Positions 17,937 to 26,107 of a DNA stretch of 64,000 nucleotides are shown one piece after another. The position numbers and the translations under genes are program-made. This DNA comes from Brevibacillus aydinogluensis (GTDB taxonomy: Bacteria; Bacillota; Bacilli; Brevibacillales; Brevibacillaceae), in assembly GCF_031954365.1 (NCBI RefSeq), contig NZ_JAUSVZ010000002.1. The stretch is one strand, 5' to 3'. Positions within the stretch are counted from its first letter, which is position 1. The number at the start of each line of letters is the position of its first letter. The notes beneath the pieces are model-generated. The model worked only from the letters and a program-made list of their open reading frames with translations. It was not told the origin of the DNA and made no database searches.

Positions 17937-19871
17937 TCAGTTTTTGACCGCTTTCTTTTTGACTTTGACCGTTCTTTTTGCCGATGCGGATGACTTCTGC
18001 TGTTTTCGTTTGACCTTCACCGTGGAAGCCGCTCGGCGCGCCAACTTTTTCAGCTTGACGACGCCGGTTTTGCTTTTTTGCTTCGCTCTGCGCTTCGCTG
18101 CCTGCGAAGCAGACTGTGTCAGTTTGCGCGTGATCGTCGTCCGAGGCGTCTGGATCGATTTGCGCTTCGTCGTCCGAGCCTTCTCCGGTTTGCGCCGGCT
18201 CACGCTCCTCACCGCTTTCACAGGCTTACGTTTTTTCTGCGGGCGGCTCTCATCTCGTTTCACAACGCGAACACGCTTGCGGTAGACGCGTTTGGCGTCT
18301 GCGGCTTTGAGTTTTATCCGCACTTTATCCCGCACGACAGGCACCAATGAGACGGCGGGCTCCTTCGCTTCCGCTTCGGATGGCGCAGCACCGACTGGTT
18401 CCTTTACCTTTGTCGCGACTGCAGGCTCTTCTGCCGCACGCCGTTTTCCTTGCTTCATAGCAACTGCAGGCTCTTCTGCCGCACGTTGTTTTCCTTGCTT
18501 CGTAGCAACTGCAGGCTCTTCTGCCGCACGTTGTTTTCCTTGCTTCGTAGCAACTGCAGGCTCTTCTGCCGCACGCTGTTTTCCTTGTGCGAGCGGTTCA
18601 GGCACAGCAGCCATATCCCGTTTGCCTTCCATAGCCGATTCTGGCTGCATCTCTGCTTGTGCCGGCTGCTGCAGAACCCATTTGTCTGCATCCGGAACAC
18701 TTTCCCTGGCCGGCCGGCTCGGTTGGCGCAGCGCCGCCAACTGTTCGTAATTCTCTGCCTTGTATTTGGCTCTGTCCTTGGCCAGTTCCGCCAGCGCCTG
18801 CCACTTGGACTGGTCCGCGGCGACAATCCGCTGCTGGATAGCTTCCACTCCTCCCGTGCTCAAAAACGTCACCGGATCGTAAAATATTTCTTTGAGATGC
18901 TTGTAAAACTCGTTGGGGAGGGCCATGTCAATCAGCAGGACGTCGAAGCTTTCCGCACTGAGCGGATTTGCCTCGTGGTACGCCTCGATCATTCCGCGCA
19001 TCCAGGTAATATCCCAGACGCCCATGTCATCCATCGTGCTCGTAATCAACTTGCGCAGGTCGCGAAAAGGGAGATCGTACGCGACCCCATCCAGGTCGAT
19101 CACCCACAGACCGCCTGGCCCCATCTGTCCGTTTGACCATCCGTAATCCTGGTGAACCAGTCCCCAATACGGTTCGCCCATCGCCACCATGTGTCGGTAG
19201 GGAGACTCGTTCAGCTTTTGCAGCGCATCCCAGGCCTGCCGCTCAAACTCGTCGACTACGGAGAGTATCGCTTGGCTGGCAGGAATGTCGTTGTACACTT
19301 TGGCAACTTCGCGCAGCCACCCGATCTTTTTGGCCACCTTCCTGTAGTAGTTGGGCCATTTGTGCAGCCGCGACGCGTTCTTCGCCCCTTGCGGAGGGAC
19401 GTACCCCTTGGAGTAGCGATGAAACTCACCCAATCCGTAGCACAATTGCTGGGCTCCAGCGAGGTCGATTTTGGTCGCCGGCGTGAGGGGTTCCACCCAT
19501 TCGGTGACGATCCAGAGTTTTCCGCCACTTTCAACAAACAGTTTGCCGTCCTTTGCCGGGATGAGCTCGGGAACTCTGCCCCCCTGTTGGCGAATGTACG
19601 CTTGCGCCCCGACACTAAACAAGCTCCTCGCCGGAGCACGGTGCAGCAGCTTCAGGCTGCGCGGTCCCTTGTTGGTCTGGATTCGCCAAATCGCACCACC
19701 CTTGTCAGGTTTCGATGTGATCAACGTGCGCTCGCTGACAGACATGTCGTAGTGAGTCATCACTTGTTCCGCCAGCGCGTCGATCTCCGGTGGCACTTGC
19801 AAATCCCAATTAACAGGTTTGTTTCCTGTTGCCTCTGGGTTATCCCACGGCTTGATAACGTATTGGTCCAT
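17937..19871 (-). CDS. cotS: CotS-family spore-coat kinase-like protein with tandem repeats and polycationic tail
   Basis: A 644-residue protein. Residues about 1-370 form a CotS/APH-type kinase fold with catalytic-loop HQDYGWSNGQ and metal-binding VIDLDGVAYD. CotS relatives (CotS, CotI, YutH) are normally about 340-380 residues, and related CotH-type coat kinases phosphorylate coat proteins. This one carries about 270 extra residues. A linker with four 15-residue repeats (GKQRAAEEPAVATKQ type) runs to about 490. The last 132 residues (513-644) contain about 54 Lys/Arg and only about five acidic residues. The tail resembles an intrinsically disordered nucleic-acid- or polyanion-binding region. 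The next gene upstream encodes an extremely acidic protein. Confidence 0.87.
   Translation of the reverse strand: MDQYVIKPWDNPEATGNKPVNWDLQVPPEIDALAEQVMTHYDMSVSERTLITSKPDKGGAIWRIQTNKGPRSLKLLHRAPARSLFSVGAQAYIRQQGGRVPELIPAKDGKLFVESGGKLWIVTEWVEPLTPATKIDLAGAQQLCYGLGEFHRYSKGYVPPQGAKNASRLHKWPNYYRKVAKKIGWLREVAKVYNDIPASQAILSVVDEFERQAWDALQKLNESPYRHMVAMGEPYWGLVHQDYGWSNGQMGPGGLWVIDLDGVAYDLPFRDLRKLITSTMDDMGVWDITWMRGMIEAYHEANPLSAESFDVLLIDMALPNEFYKHLKEIFYDPVTFLSTGGVEAIQQRIVAADQSKWQALAELAKDRAKYKAENYEQLAALRQPSRPARESVPDADKWVLQQPAQAEMQPESAMEGKRDMAAVPEPLAQGKQRAAEEPAVATKQGKQRAAEEPAVATKQGKQRAAEEPAVAMKQGKRRAAEEPAVATKVKEPVGAAPSEAEAKEPAVSLVPVVRDKVRIKLKAADAKRVYRKRVRVVKRDESRPQKKRKPVKAVRSVSRRKPEKARTTKRKSIQTPRTTITRKLTQSASQAAKRRAKQKSKTGVVKLKKLARRAASTVKVKRKQQKSSASAKRTVKVKKKAVKN
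18421..18594. repeat. Four tandem copies of a 45-bp repeat inside cotS
   Basis: Units begin at 18421, 18466, 18511 and 18556 (plus-strand phase GCAGGCTCTTCTGCCGCACG). Copies 2 and 3 are identical and the last is truncated. Each encodes 15 residues, so copy-number changes keep frame. Confidence 0.9.
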
Positions 19872-20080
19872 TGTCTCCCTCCGATGTACGTTTTGTAAAT
19901 CGGTGTAAATCTTTCGTAAACCTTTTATAAGGTATTCGCAGCGAAAGGATCACGTAACGGACAAATATCTATCCGCACTTGAGAAATCGTGCCAACGGCC
20001 CCCTCATCCGCACCGGAACAAGAAAAATCGATGCGCCTGCCCGGCGCATCGTCTCGACGCGTTGCATGTTGATGCTGTTT

Positions 20081-20578
20081 TTAGTCGTCCTCGTCTTCTT
20101 CCTCGTCTTCTTCTTCGTCTTCTTCCTCGTCGTCATCGGACTCATCTGCGTCTACTTCCGCGTCTTCTTCCTCGTCTTCTTCTTCCGTCTCGTCTTCGTC
20201 TTCTGTTTCGTCTTCTTCTTCCGTCTCGTCTTCATCTTCATCTTCATCTTCGTCATCGTCTTCATCGGACTCGTCTGCGTCTACTTCCGCGTCTTCTTCC
20301 TCGTCTTCTTCGTCTTCTTCCTCGTCGTCATCGCCTTCTTCGGATTCTGCCTCGTCTTCGTCGTCCTCTTCATCTGCATCTGCTTGCGCGACGACGCTAT
20401 CCGTTTCTTCGTCGTCTTCCTCGTTCAGTTCTTCTTCCAGGATCGGGTCTTGGCCGGACGAGTAGATCAGTTTCTTTTTGTTGCCGTCCGCGTATTCGAT
20501 TTCAACCTCCAATTCCTCGATCCCGTTTTCGTCCCGCAGCGTTTCGCTCAGATGCTCCAACCAGGTTTCTTGTGACAT
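20081..20578 (-). CDS. Extremely acidic Asp/Glu-rich protein, possible coat-associated
   Basis: A 165-residue protein with a small N-terminal region (about 1-50: MSQETWLEHLSETLRDENGI then EELEVEIEYADGNKKKLIY) that looks like a short folded domain. The tail is almost pure Asp/Glu: about 84 of the last 100 residues are acidic and no Lys or Arg occurs after residue 36. The segment EEEDAEVDADESD occurs twice. ATG at 20578 follows GGGAGGTC. No signal peptide. It is 209 bp upstream of cotS on the same strand, whose product ends in a polycationic tail. No family recognised; possibilities are a cation buffer, a coat polyelectrolyte or a chaperone-like acidic protein. Confidence 0.8.
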   Translation of the reverse strand: MSQETWLEHLSETLRDENGIEELEVEIEYADGNKKKLIYSSGQDPILEEELNEEDDEETDSVVAQADADEEDDEDEAESEEGDDDEEEDEEDEEEDAEVDADESDEDDDEDEDEDEDETEEEDETEDEDETEEEDEEEDAEVDADESDDDEEEDEEEDEEEDEDD

Positions 20579-20765
20579 CTGCCTTTGACCTCCCACCATC
20601 AAGTGTCATTTTTGCTTATAGTCATCGGATTCCCCTTTGACTTGTATCACTATATGAACCTGTCTGCTGGTCGGTTTGAGCAGATATCCACTTTGCAAAG
20701 CGGAATTTTTCTTCCTGTCCGATGGGGGGACAATCCACTGATTCGGCCAGGGCTGATTGCTGCAA

Positions 20766-21713
20766 TCAATCAGAGAGCGTGGAACGGATGGCGGCGATTT
20801 GCCGGGCCAGTCCCTCTTCCAAGGGAACAACAGGCCGGTACCCCAGCAGTCGCTCCGCTTTCGAGATGTCTGCCCACGTGTGTCTCGGCTCCCCGTGGAG
20901 ATTTCCCGTGAAACGGAGTATCGCTTTCTCTCCTGTCAACCGCTCCAGCATGGCGATGACGTCCAGCACGGAGGCACGTTCCAAACCGCCGATGTTGATC
21001 GTCTCGCCGATCACTCCGTTTGCCGTCAGCGCTGCAGCTGTGGCCTCCACACAGTCGGCAACGTACGTAAAATCGCGGGTCTGCCGACCGTCTCCAAACA
21101 CCGTAATCGGCTCGTGTTTCATCAGGCTGTGGATAAACAAATGGAACGCCATGTCAGAACGCTGGCGCGGGCCATACACGGTAAAATACCGCAATATCAC
21201 AATCGGCACCCCGTAGCAGAGCCGATAGACATGGCATAAATGCTCGCCGGCCAGCTTGCTGACACCGTATGGGGAAAGCGGTACAGGCGGAGCGTCTTCC
21301 GGGACCCGTCCGGTCTTTTCACCGTAGACGGACGAGGTGGAAACATAGATGAACCGATCCAGCTTACTGACGCGGGCCGCCTCCAACAGCCGCTGGGTAG
21401 CCAGAATATTGTGCGTAACATACAACTGAAAATCGCTGCCCCAACTGGAGCGAACACCAGGCATGCCAGCCAGATGATACACCACGTCTACTCCTTGCAG
21501 CAGAGCGGGGAGATCAGCCTGGAGCAGGTCTTCCTGGATAAACCGAAAGCGCGGATTTTTGACGAGCGCGGCGATATTTCTCTGTTTGACAGGAGCGAGC
21601 GACGGATTGACAAACACATCGAGGCCCACCACTTCCGTTCCCTCCATCTGCAGCAGCCGTTCGCACAGATGGGAACCGACGAAGCCGGCGGCGCCTGTCA
21701 CCAGTATGTTCAT
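20766..21713 (-). CDS. NAD-dependent sugar-nucleotide epimerase/dehydratase (extended SDR, YtcB-like)
   Basis: A 315-residue extended short-chain dehydrogenase. It has the NAD-binding motif TGAAGFVGSHL at 6-16, the catalytic triad region YVSTSSVYG and YGVSKLAGEH (Tyr-x3-Lys), and the ILRYFTVYGPRQR substrate-loop motif typical of UDP-glucose 4-epimerase-like enzymes. In B. subtilis ytcB lies with the cotS/cotSA region and belongs to a coat-polysaccharide gene group, which matches this context. It likely supplies a modified nucleotide sugar for coat or surface glycan. Exact substrate is unresolved. ATG at 21713. Confidence 0.85.
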   Translation of the reverse strand: MNILVTGAAGFVGSHLCERLLQMEGTEVVGLDVFVNPSLAPVKQRNIAALVKNPRFRFIQEDLLQADLPALLQGVDVVYHLAGMPGVRSSWGSDFQLYVTHNILATQRLLEAARVSKLDRFIYVSTSSVYGEKTGRVPEDAPPVPLSPYGVSKLAGEHLCHVYRLCYGVPIVILRYFTVYGPRQRSDMAFHLFIHSLMKHEPITVFGDGRQTRDFTYVADCVEATAAALTANGVIGETINIGGLERASVLDVIAMLERLTGEKAILRFTGNLHGEPRHTWADISKAERLLGYRPVVPLEEGLARQIAAIRSTLSD

Positions 21714-21961
21714 GGTCGCGGTACCCCCTTTCTATACATGCACAATCACTTCATGGCTGAAGCCTCTGCCCGTCATGGCTGACAAACAGCATGCTGCTGC
21801 AAAACGCTTGCTAAATAGTATGCTGACGGCAGACGGACACTTGGACGCATACCGCTTGCCGCGCAAATTTGGCTCTTGTCTACCCGGCCCCGGACTGTCA
21901 GAACAGGCATGACACGGTCAATGTCGAGACGCGGGCAAACGCCTGGGGTCCGCCCACACGC

Positions 21962-21992
21962 AAAAAAGAGCCGGCGGTTTTTCCGTCGGCTC
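21962..21992 (-). terminator. Orphan hairpin terminator
   Basis: On the minus strand GAGCCGACGG-AAAAA-CCGCCGGCTC is followed by TTTTTT. No convincing minus-strand gene ends just upstream of it. The rest of 21714-22115 shows no supportable gene. Confidence 0.6.
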
Positions 21993-22115
21993 GCTCGCTA
22001 CTGCTTCGGCAAGTCGATTGGTCAGCTTGCCTGTACTCAAATGATGTCATCCTTATCCCGAAACTATGGACCTCTTCATTCGTAAAAGTATATAACTCAG
22101 TCTGAAGGTCATGTC

Positions 22116-22364
22116 ATGTTGTTCAAAAAACTGATAAACAGCCTGCTCGGCAGCCGTCCCGCTTCCCGTACATACCGGCGGTACAGCAGGAGCGATTACA
22201 AGCACGGCGGCTATCACAAGCAGCATGATGGCCGCGGTCATGGACACGGACACGCGTACTACAGGACACTCATTAAAGAAACGCATTTCAGATGCGGCTT
22301 ATATAGCAGTTGGCATCACTTAATTTCAAGGTCCTTTTTCATGACAGCTTCCCTACACACATAG
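22116..22364 (+). CDS. Small His/Tyr/Gly-rich basic protein, unknown
   Basis: An 82-residue reading frame. Its first 50 residues look protein-like: MLFKKLINSLLGS, then a Ser/Tyr/Arg segment (RTYRRYSRSDY) and a His/Gly-rich stretch (GHGHGHAYY). Short proteins with this KKLINSLLGS plus YYRRYSSSDY pattern are familiar hypothetical proteins of Paenibacillaceae and Bacillaceae. The last 30 residues look unlike the rest and may be read-through of a mutated 3' end. The Shine-Dalgarno (GAAGG) is weak. Function is unknown. Confidence 0.45.
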   Translation: MLFKKLINSLLGSRPASRTYRRYSRSDYKHGGYHKQHDGRGHGHGHAYYRTLIKETHFRCGLYSSWHHLISRSFFMTASLHT

Positions 22365-22595
22365 GCTCAACAACATGAGAAGTATGTTTAAAACATTTAA
22401 AAGCAAAAAATTTTTTCCTCCATCCAAAATCTACATTACCGCATCCACTATAATGACTCGTCTTTTTCAATGACAAACTAACACCCTTTTTCCATATCAA
22501 TCAATTTTACCAATTTGTAACTACTTTGGATAATAAAGAAATTTATAATAATTCTGCGATCCACACTTAAGATATTGGTGAAAGGAGTTTATATC

Positions 22596-23109
22596 ATGAT
22601 AAGGAAAGTTAATATCGCGGTGTTTGTCTGCAGTTTTCTTTTCGCTACAGCTTAGTTCTGTGGCTTTAGCAAAACAAACAGACCAATGGGGAGACTTTAA
22701 ATCTAATTGGTTTCATCCTGATTATGGATGGGGAAACATTGCTTACAGAGTTCATATGATCGAAGAATACTATATTGATAAAAATAGCGGTGATGTTGAT
22801 TTAACACACCATCATGCAGTTGCAATCGGTAATACCGGTAGACATCCTTATCCTGTAAACCTTGTAATTAGTAACGAATATCGGGACAGTTATGGAAGAT
22901 TTGGTACCGTCAATGATCTTGAATGGAAATGGAAGGACAGATTGAGAGATTACATTAGCAATCCGGGCGAAACAGTATACGGTGGAGGAAATACAAAACA
23001 ATTCTCCAGTAGTACTACTGACAAACCAAAAGCAATATCTTCCCCCGGTGCAGTTGCAGATGGGGTATACTACGGAACATCGAACAACCTGACATTGAGT
23101 ATTAAATAA
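22596..23109 (+). CDS. Secreted protein with a frameshift in its signal peptide, unknown family
   Basis: The best start is ATG at 22596 (AAAGGAG 8 nt upstream), encoding a signal-peptide core (MIRKVNIAVFVCSFLFATA) that stops at TAG 22653. The +1 frame continues through LSSVALAKQTDQWG to 23109. One extra base (or two missing) near the T-runs at 22636-22643 would join the signal peptide to the mature part. The intact product would be about 170 residues and exported; the mature part (DYGWGNIAYRVHMIEEYY, HHHAVAIGNTG) is not recognised. A TTG at 22624 could start the second frame but lacks a ribosome-binding site. It may be a pseudogene, a phase-variable gene or a sequencing error. The locus is AT-rich relative to its neighbours. 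Confidence 0.6.
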
Positions 23110-23126
23110 CAAGAGAGGTGTATATG

Positions 23127-23777
23127 ATGAAGTACACACGTATTGTAGTCGCATCGTTAACGGTTCTTGTCTTAAGTGCAGGCACCCTTTCTCATACATG
23201 GGCAAAAAAGGATCCCGATGAATTTGAGAGAGGGCAAAAATATGCGCAGATATACACCGAAACAGTAAAGATGGACAGAGCCTCCCTCCCCTTTAATGCT
23301 TTTCTTCAGAAGAATACGGACATGACCATCACCCAGGAGGAATTAAACGATAAAATCGCCAGATATACCGCCTATTCCCAGGCTTTTGGCGTTACCCTAA
23401 CACCTGAGCAGGCGATGGATAAGGTAATCGAGAAACATTTGCTCAGGAAATATGCGCTGGAACACCACTTGTATCCTTCTGAAAAAGAGATCATACAGCA
23501 CATTGAGGACATCAAAAACAGCTACCTGCAAGACCGATCGCCGCTGATCGAAGGAATGATGGACGAACTGGGATTATCCGTTGATGAATTTTTCTTTGAT
23601 TTTTTACGCGATGGGTATGAGGAAGAACTCGTGAGACTGAACATCATCAACAAGCTGAAAGCCGAACACAAGAAATGGAACAACGAATCCGACAATGATT
23701 ATCACAACAGAATGATTGAAGAGCTGCAGCGCTTGATCGAGAACCTGAAAAACAATTCACATCTCTTGGTCAAGTAG
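23127..23777 (+). CDS. Secreted SurA-N-like protein, unknown function
   Basis: A 216-residue protein with a signal peptide (about 1-25, VVASLTVLVLSAGTLSHTWA). It is followed by an all-helical region that resembles the N-terminal chaperone domain of SurA/PrsA-type foldases: TITQEELNDKIARYTAYSQA, VIEKHLLRKYALEHHLYPSE. No parvulin-type isomerase domain follows. ATG at 23127 (or 23124) follows GAGAGGTG, 17 nt after the stop of the frameshifted secreted gene, so the two are probably co-transcribed. It may fold or escort that neighbour outside the cell; this is inference. Confidence 0.75.
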   Translation: MKYTRIVVASLTVLVLSAGTLSHTWAKKDPDEFERGQKYAQIYTETVKMDRASLPFNAFLQKNTDMTITQEELNDKIARYTAYSQAFGVTLTPEQAMDKVIEKHLLRKYALEHHLYPSEKEIIQHIEDIKNSYLQDRSPLIEGMMDELGLSVDEFFFDFLRDGYEEELVRLNIINKLKAEHKKWNNESDNDYHNRMIEELQRLIENLKNNSHLLVK

Positions 23778-23821
23778 CCGCTTACGCGCGTATCACAGTC
23801 CTTCAATCGTCCCCGCAAATG

Positions 23822-23856
23822 CAAAAAGCCATCCGCTTCCTAAACGTGGATGGCTC
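23822..23856 (-). terminator. Terminator after cotJ operon
   Basis: On the minus strand AGCCATCC ... GGATGGCT (23855-23827) is followed by TTTTTGC. Confidence 0.75.
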
Positions 23857-23878
23857 TTCATTATGCCCAAACGCTATC

Positions 23879-24130
23879 CTACTTCCGGTACGGATTCTCA
23901 TACGAATCATACAGCCACCGAAACAGCGTGCCCGCTGCCAGCGCTTCCGGCAGCGAAAACTGGTCCATGTACGGATCGGGCGGATACGGTTTGACCGGAG
24001 GCAAATTTACGGGCGGATAGCTGCCCGTCACCTGCGGGAAAAAGCCGACCCGCGGAGGAAAGTGGCCTGCCCGGGTGAGCGGATGCGGCCTGCCTTTGGC
24101 GGCGGCTTGGCGGACTTGTTCCTTCTTCAT
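23879..24130 (-). CDS. cotJA: CotJA-like spore-coat protein
   Basis: An 83-residue Pro-rich protein ending in FSLPEALAAGTLFRWLYDSY, which matches the CotJA C-terminal signature (SPxEALRxGTLWxxLxSPY). The N-terminus is basic and Pro-rich (PPVNLPPVKPYPPDPYMD). CotJA is a spore-coat component encoded with CotJB and CotJC under the mother-cell sigma factor in Bacillus. ATG at 24130 follows GGAGGG. Here it is the last gene of the cluster rather than the first. Assignment rests on the C-terminal motif plus context. Confidence 0.72.
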   Translation of the reverse strand: MKKEQVRQAAAKGRPHPLTRAGHFPPRVGFFPQVTGSYPPVNLPPVKPYPPDPYMDQFSLPEALAAGTLFRWLYDSYENPYRK

Positions 24131-24148
24131 GCGCGCATCCCTCCTTCG

Positions 24149-24721
24149 TCAAAAATACTTTTTCGTCTTGTACTCTTCTTCCACGATGCACAGCACTTCG
24201 CGAAAGCGTTGGGAGTGGACCACTTCCCGCTCGCGCAGGTATTTTAAGACCTGGATCACATCCGGGTCGTCCGTTAAGTTAATCAGCCACTGGTAGGTAG
24301 CGCGGGCCTTTTCCTCGGCGGCGATGTCCTCCGCCAGATCGGCGATCGGGTCGCCCTTGGCCTGGATGTACGCCGCCGTCCAGGGATTACCGTTGGCATC
24401 CGTATAGAACAGCGCCTTTTCGTGTTCGGCGTACATCGATCCCAACCCGGCTGCCCTCATCTGCTCCGGCGTGGCATCTTTGACCAGCTTGTGGATCAGC
24501 GTGGCGATCACTTCCATGTGCCCCAGTTCTTCCGTGCCGATGTCCGTCAGCAGCGCCTTGGCCCGCTCGTTCGGCATCGTGTAGCGCTGGTTCAGGTAGC
24601 GGAGCGCCGCAGACAGTTCTCCGTCCGGTCCGCCGTACTGGGTGATCAGAAATTTGGCCATTTGCAGGTCCGGCCTGCTGACGCGGACGGGGATTTCCAG
24701 CTTCTTTTCATAAATCCACAT
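24149..24721 (-). CDS. cotJC: CotJC, manganese-catalase-family spore-coat protein
   Basis: A 190-residue ferritin-like four-helix protein of the Mn-catalase family. Di-metal ligands are visible in GTEELGHME (ExxH), AAEEKARATYQWL and REREVVHSQRF. It is a coat protein with likely peroxide-detoxifying activity. The opening MWIYEKKLEIPV is typical of CotJC. ATG at 24721 follows GAGGTGA, 11 nt after the cotJB stop codon, so the genes are co-transcribed. Confidence 0.92.
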   Translation of the reverse strand: MWIYEKKLEIPVRVSRPDLQMAKFLITQYGGPDGELSAALRYLNQRYTMPNERAKALLTDIGTEELGHMEVIATLIHKLVKDATPEQMRAAGLGSMYAEHEKALFYTDANGNPWTAAYIQAKGDPIADLAEDIAAEEKARATYQWLINLTDDPDVIQVLKYLREREVVHSQRFREVLCIVEEEYKTKKYF

Positions 24722-24732
24722 CGCTGTTCACC

Positions 24733-24984
24733 TCAATACTCGATTTCCCACGGCCACGGCGTGGCGTTCCACACCCAGCGGCTGGGGGAAGACGAAAAAC
24801 CGTACTGCATCAGCGGGCCGCACTTCGTTTCATACTCCGCTTTCAAGGCGATCAGCTCTTTGGACAAGCAGTTGTATTGATGAACGGCGCGCTGGTCTCC
24901 GGGGTTCACGTCCAGATACAATTGCAGCTCGACGAGCGCAAACTGCACTTCCTGCATTTTGCGAAGCGCATTGCTGGGCTCCAT
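24733..24984 (-). CDS. cotJB: CotJB spore-coat protein
   Basis: An 83-residue protein with the CotJB features LRKMQEVQFALVELQLYLDV near the N-terminus and the C-terminal GPLMQYG ... WVWNATPWPWEIEY. CotJB is required with CotJC for coat assembly in Bacillus. ATG at 24984 follows AAAGGAGGAG; a longer frame upstream has no ribosome-binding site. It is the first gene in this cotJB-cotJC-cotJA operon. Confidence 0.9.
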   Translation of the reverse strand: MEPSNALRKMQEVQFALVELQLYLDVNPGDQRAVHQYNCLSKELIALKAEYETKCGPLMQYGFSSSPSRWVWNATPWPWEIEY

Positions 24985-25117
24985 GAGACTCCTCCTTTTG
25001 CTTCCCGCTGCCTCTGCCAGGGCGAGCTTGTTTGCTCCGCACGTGCCCGGCGGGCGCTTTTTTTCTCTTACCACCGTATGCATCCGGGCGTTTGTCGGTC
25101 CCTCCCACCGCGGCGCA

Positions 25118-25166
25118 AACAAAAAACCTTTCGTCGTCCCGCTCCCGGGATGAGAAAGGTTTGCGT
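25118..25166 (-). terminator. Terminator after the 93-aa gene
   Basis: On the minus strand a long hairpin with arms AAACCTTTC ... GAAAGGTTT, with further pairing CATCCCG/CGGGACG inside, is followed by TTTTTTG. Confidence 0.8.
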
Positions 25167-25206
25167 GTGCGTATTCGTCTCTGTGCAGCGGCGTGCGATC
25201 TGTCCG

Positions 25207-25488
25207 CTAGGTGGTGACGTGCTTGGCCTTGGGTTTGGTGATAATGTGATGGCCGCGCGGCAGGCCCCGCTGCTGCAGTTCTTCTTCCGTCAGGATATGG
25301 AGCGTCTCGTCCTTGCACGGCATCGGCATCAATCCGCCAAACGGGCTCATGACCCGCCCGTTCGTGTCCGTTTCGATGACCACGTACAGTCCCTTGTTTT
25401 CCAGCTGCTGAATGAACTCCGTCCAGCGTTTGGCGGTCATCTGCTCCGCGTGCCTGGTAAAAATGACACCCATTTCTTTTGCCAACAT
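25207..25488 (-). CDS. Conserved small hypothetical protein
   Basis: A 93-residue soluble protein (MLAKEMGVIFTRHAEQMTAK; later EFIQQLENKGLYVVIETDTN). It has a mixed alpha/beta pattern and no signal peptide. ATG at 25488 follows AAAGGAG at 7-nt spacing, and a strong terminator follows, so this is a genuine monocistronic gene. No family recognised. Confidence 0.75.
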   Translation of the reverse strand: MLAKEMGVIFTRHAEQMTAKRWTEFIQQLENKGLYVVIETDTNGRVMSPFGGLMPMPCKDETLHILTEEELQQRGLPRGHHIITKPKAKHVTT

Positions 25489-25756
25489 GTACAATCTCCT
25501 TTAACGTACCTCAGGTCTTGATCGGAAAGATATCCTTACGATACTCTGAAACATCCCGTTCTGGCAAAAAGCATTTCGCGCAAAAAACAGCGAAAAAATG
25601 CTGATTTTCCCCGCCTGCTGTCGCAGGAACAGCACGTCACCACCGCGCACGGCATTTCACCGTGCCACGCTGTTTTTTGCCGCTTGCCTTTTTCTGGATG
25701 TCCGTGCCAACTCGCGCCAAAACGGCCCGTCTGCTTGCCGACCCTGTCCCTTCTGC

Positions 25757-26107
25757 TCAGGAGATTGCTGTCAGTTCGGCGTCCAGTAGGCGGGCAAACG
25801 GAATCCGCAGCGTCTTCTCCCCGCTCTTCAGCTTCAACTGCCGGCTGGCCGGATCGATGTGAACCACCCGGCCGCTCAGGCGGCGGGCCGCTTCGCCGTC
25901 GTAGTAGCTCAGGCTCACGACGTCCCCCGTCTGGAACGCTTTCCAGATCTGCTCGCTGACGGCCGCCAGCTGTTCTTCGTCCAATTCCGGGGGGATGTAG
26001 CGCCGCTCTTCGGCCTTGATCCGCAGGTACATCTCCCGATGCTCGGGCAGCACAAAGCGGCTGGCCGCAAACAAATTGTCCTTCTTCGACACGCGTTTTT
26101 CCTTCAT
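25757..26107 (-). CDS. YolD-like protein (SOS polymerase-associated)
   Basis: A 116-residue protein of the YolD-like family, identified by the pattern RFVLPEHREMYLRIKAEERR, the central FQTGDVVSLSYYDG, and a C-terminal beta-rich half (GRVVHIDPASRQLKLKSGE). YolD proteins are encoded beside Y-family polymerases UvrX/YqjW in Bacillus and are LexA-controlled; structural work has suggested a UmuD-like accessory role. ATG at 26107 follows AGGAGAGAAGG and overlaps the end of the previous gene by 4 bp. It is the last gene of the SOS cassette. Confidence 0.85.
   Translation of the reverse strand: MKEKRVSKKDNLFAASRFVLPEHREMYLRIKAEERRYIPPELDEEQLAAVSEQIWKAFQTGDVVSLSYYDGEAARRLSGRVVHIDPASRQLKLKSGEKTLRIPFARLLDAELTAIS

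Noticed and set aside
18421..18594. CRISPR-like repeats
   Set aside because: Direct head-to-tail 45-bp units without spacers, and in frame within cotS.
22053..22286. 77-codon hydrophobic minus-strand ORF ending near the orphan terminator
   Set aside because: No ribosome-binding site, and the plus strand encodes a more protein-like small frame.
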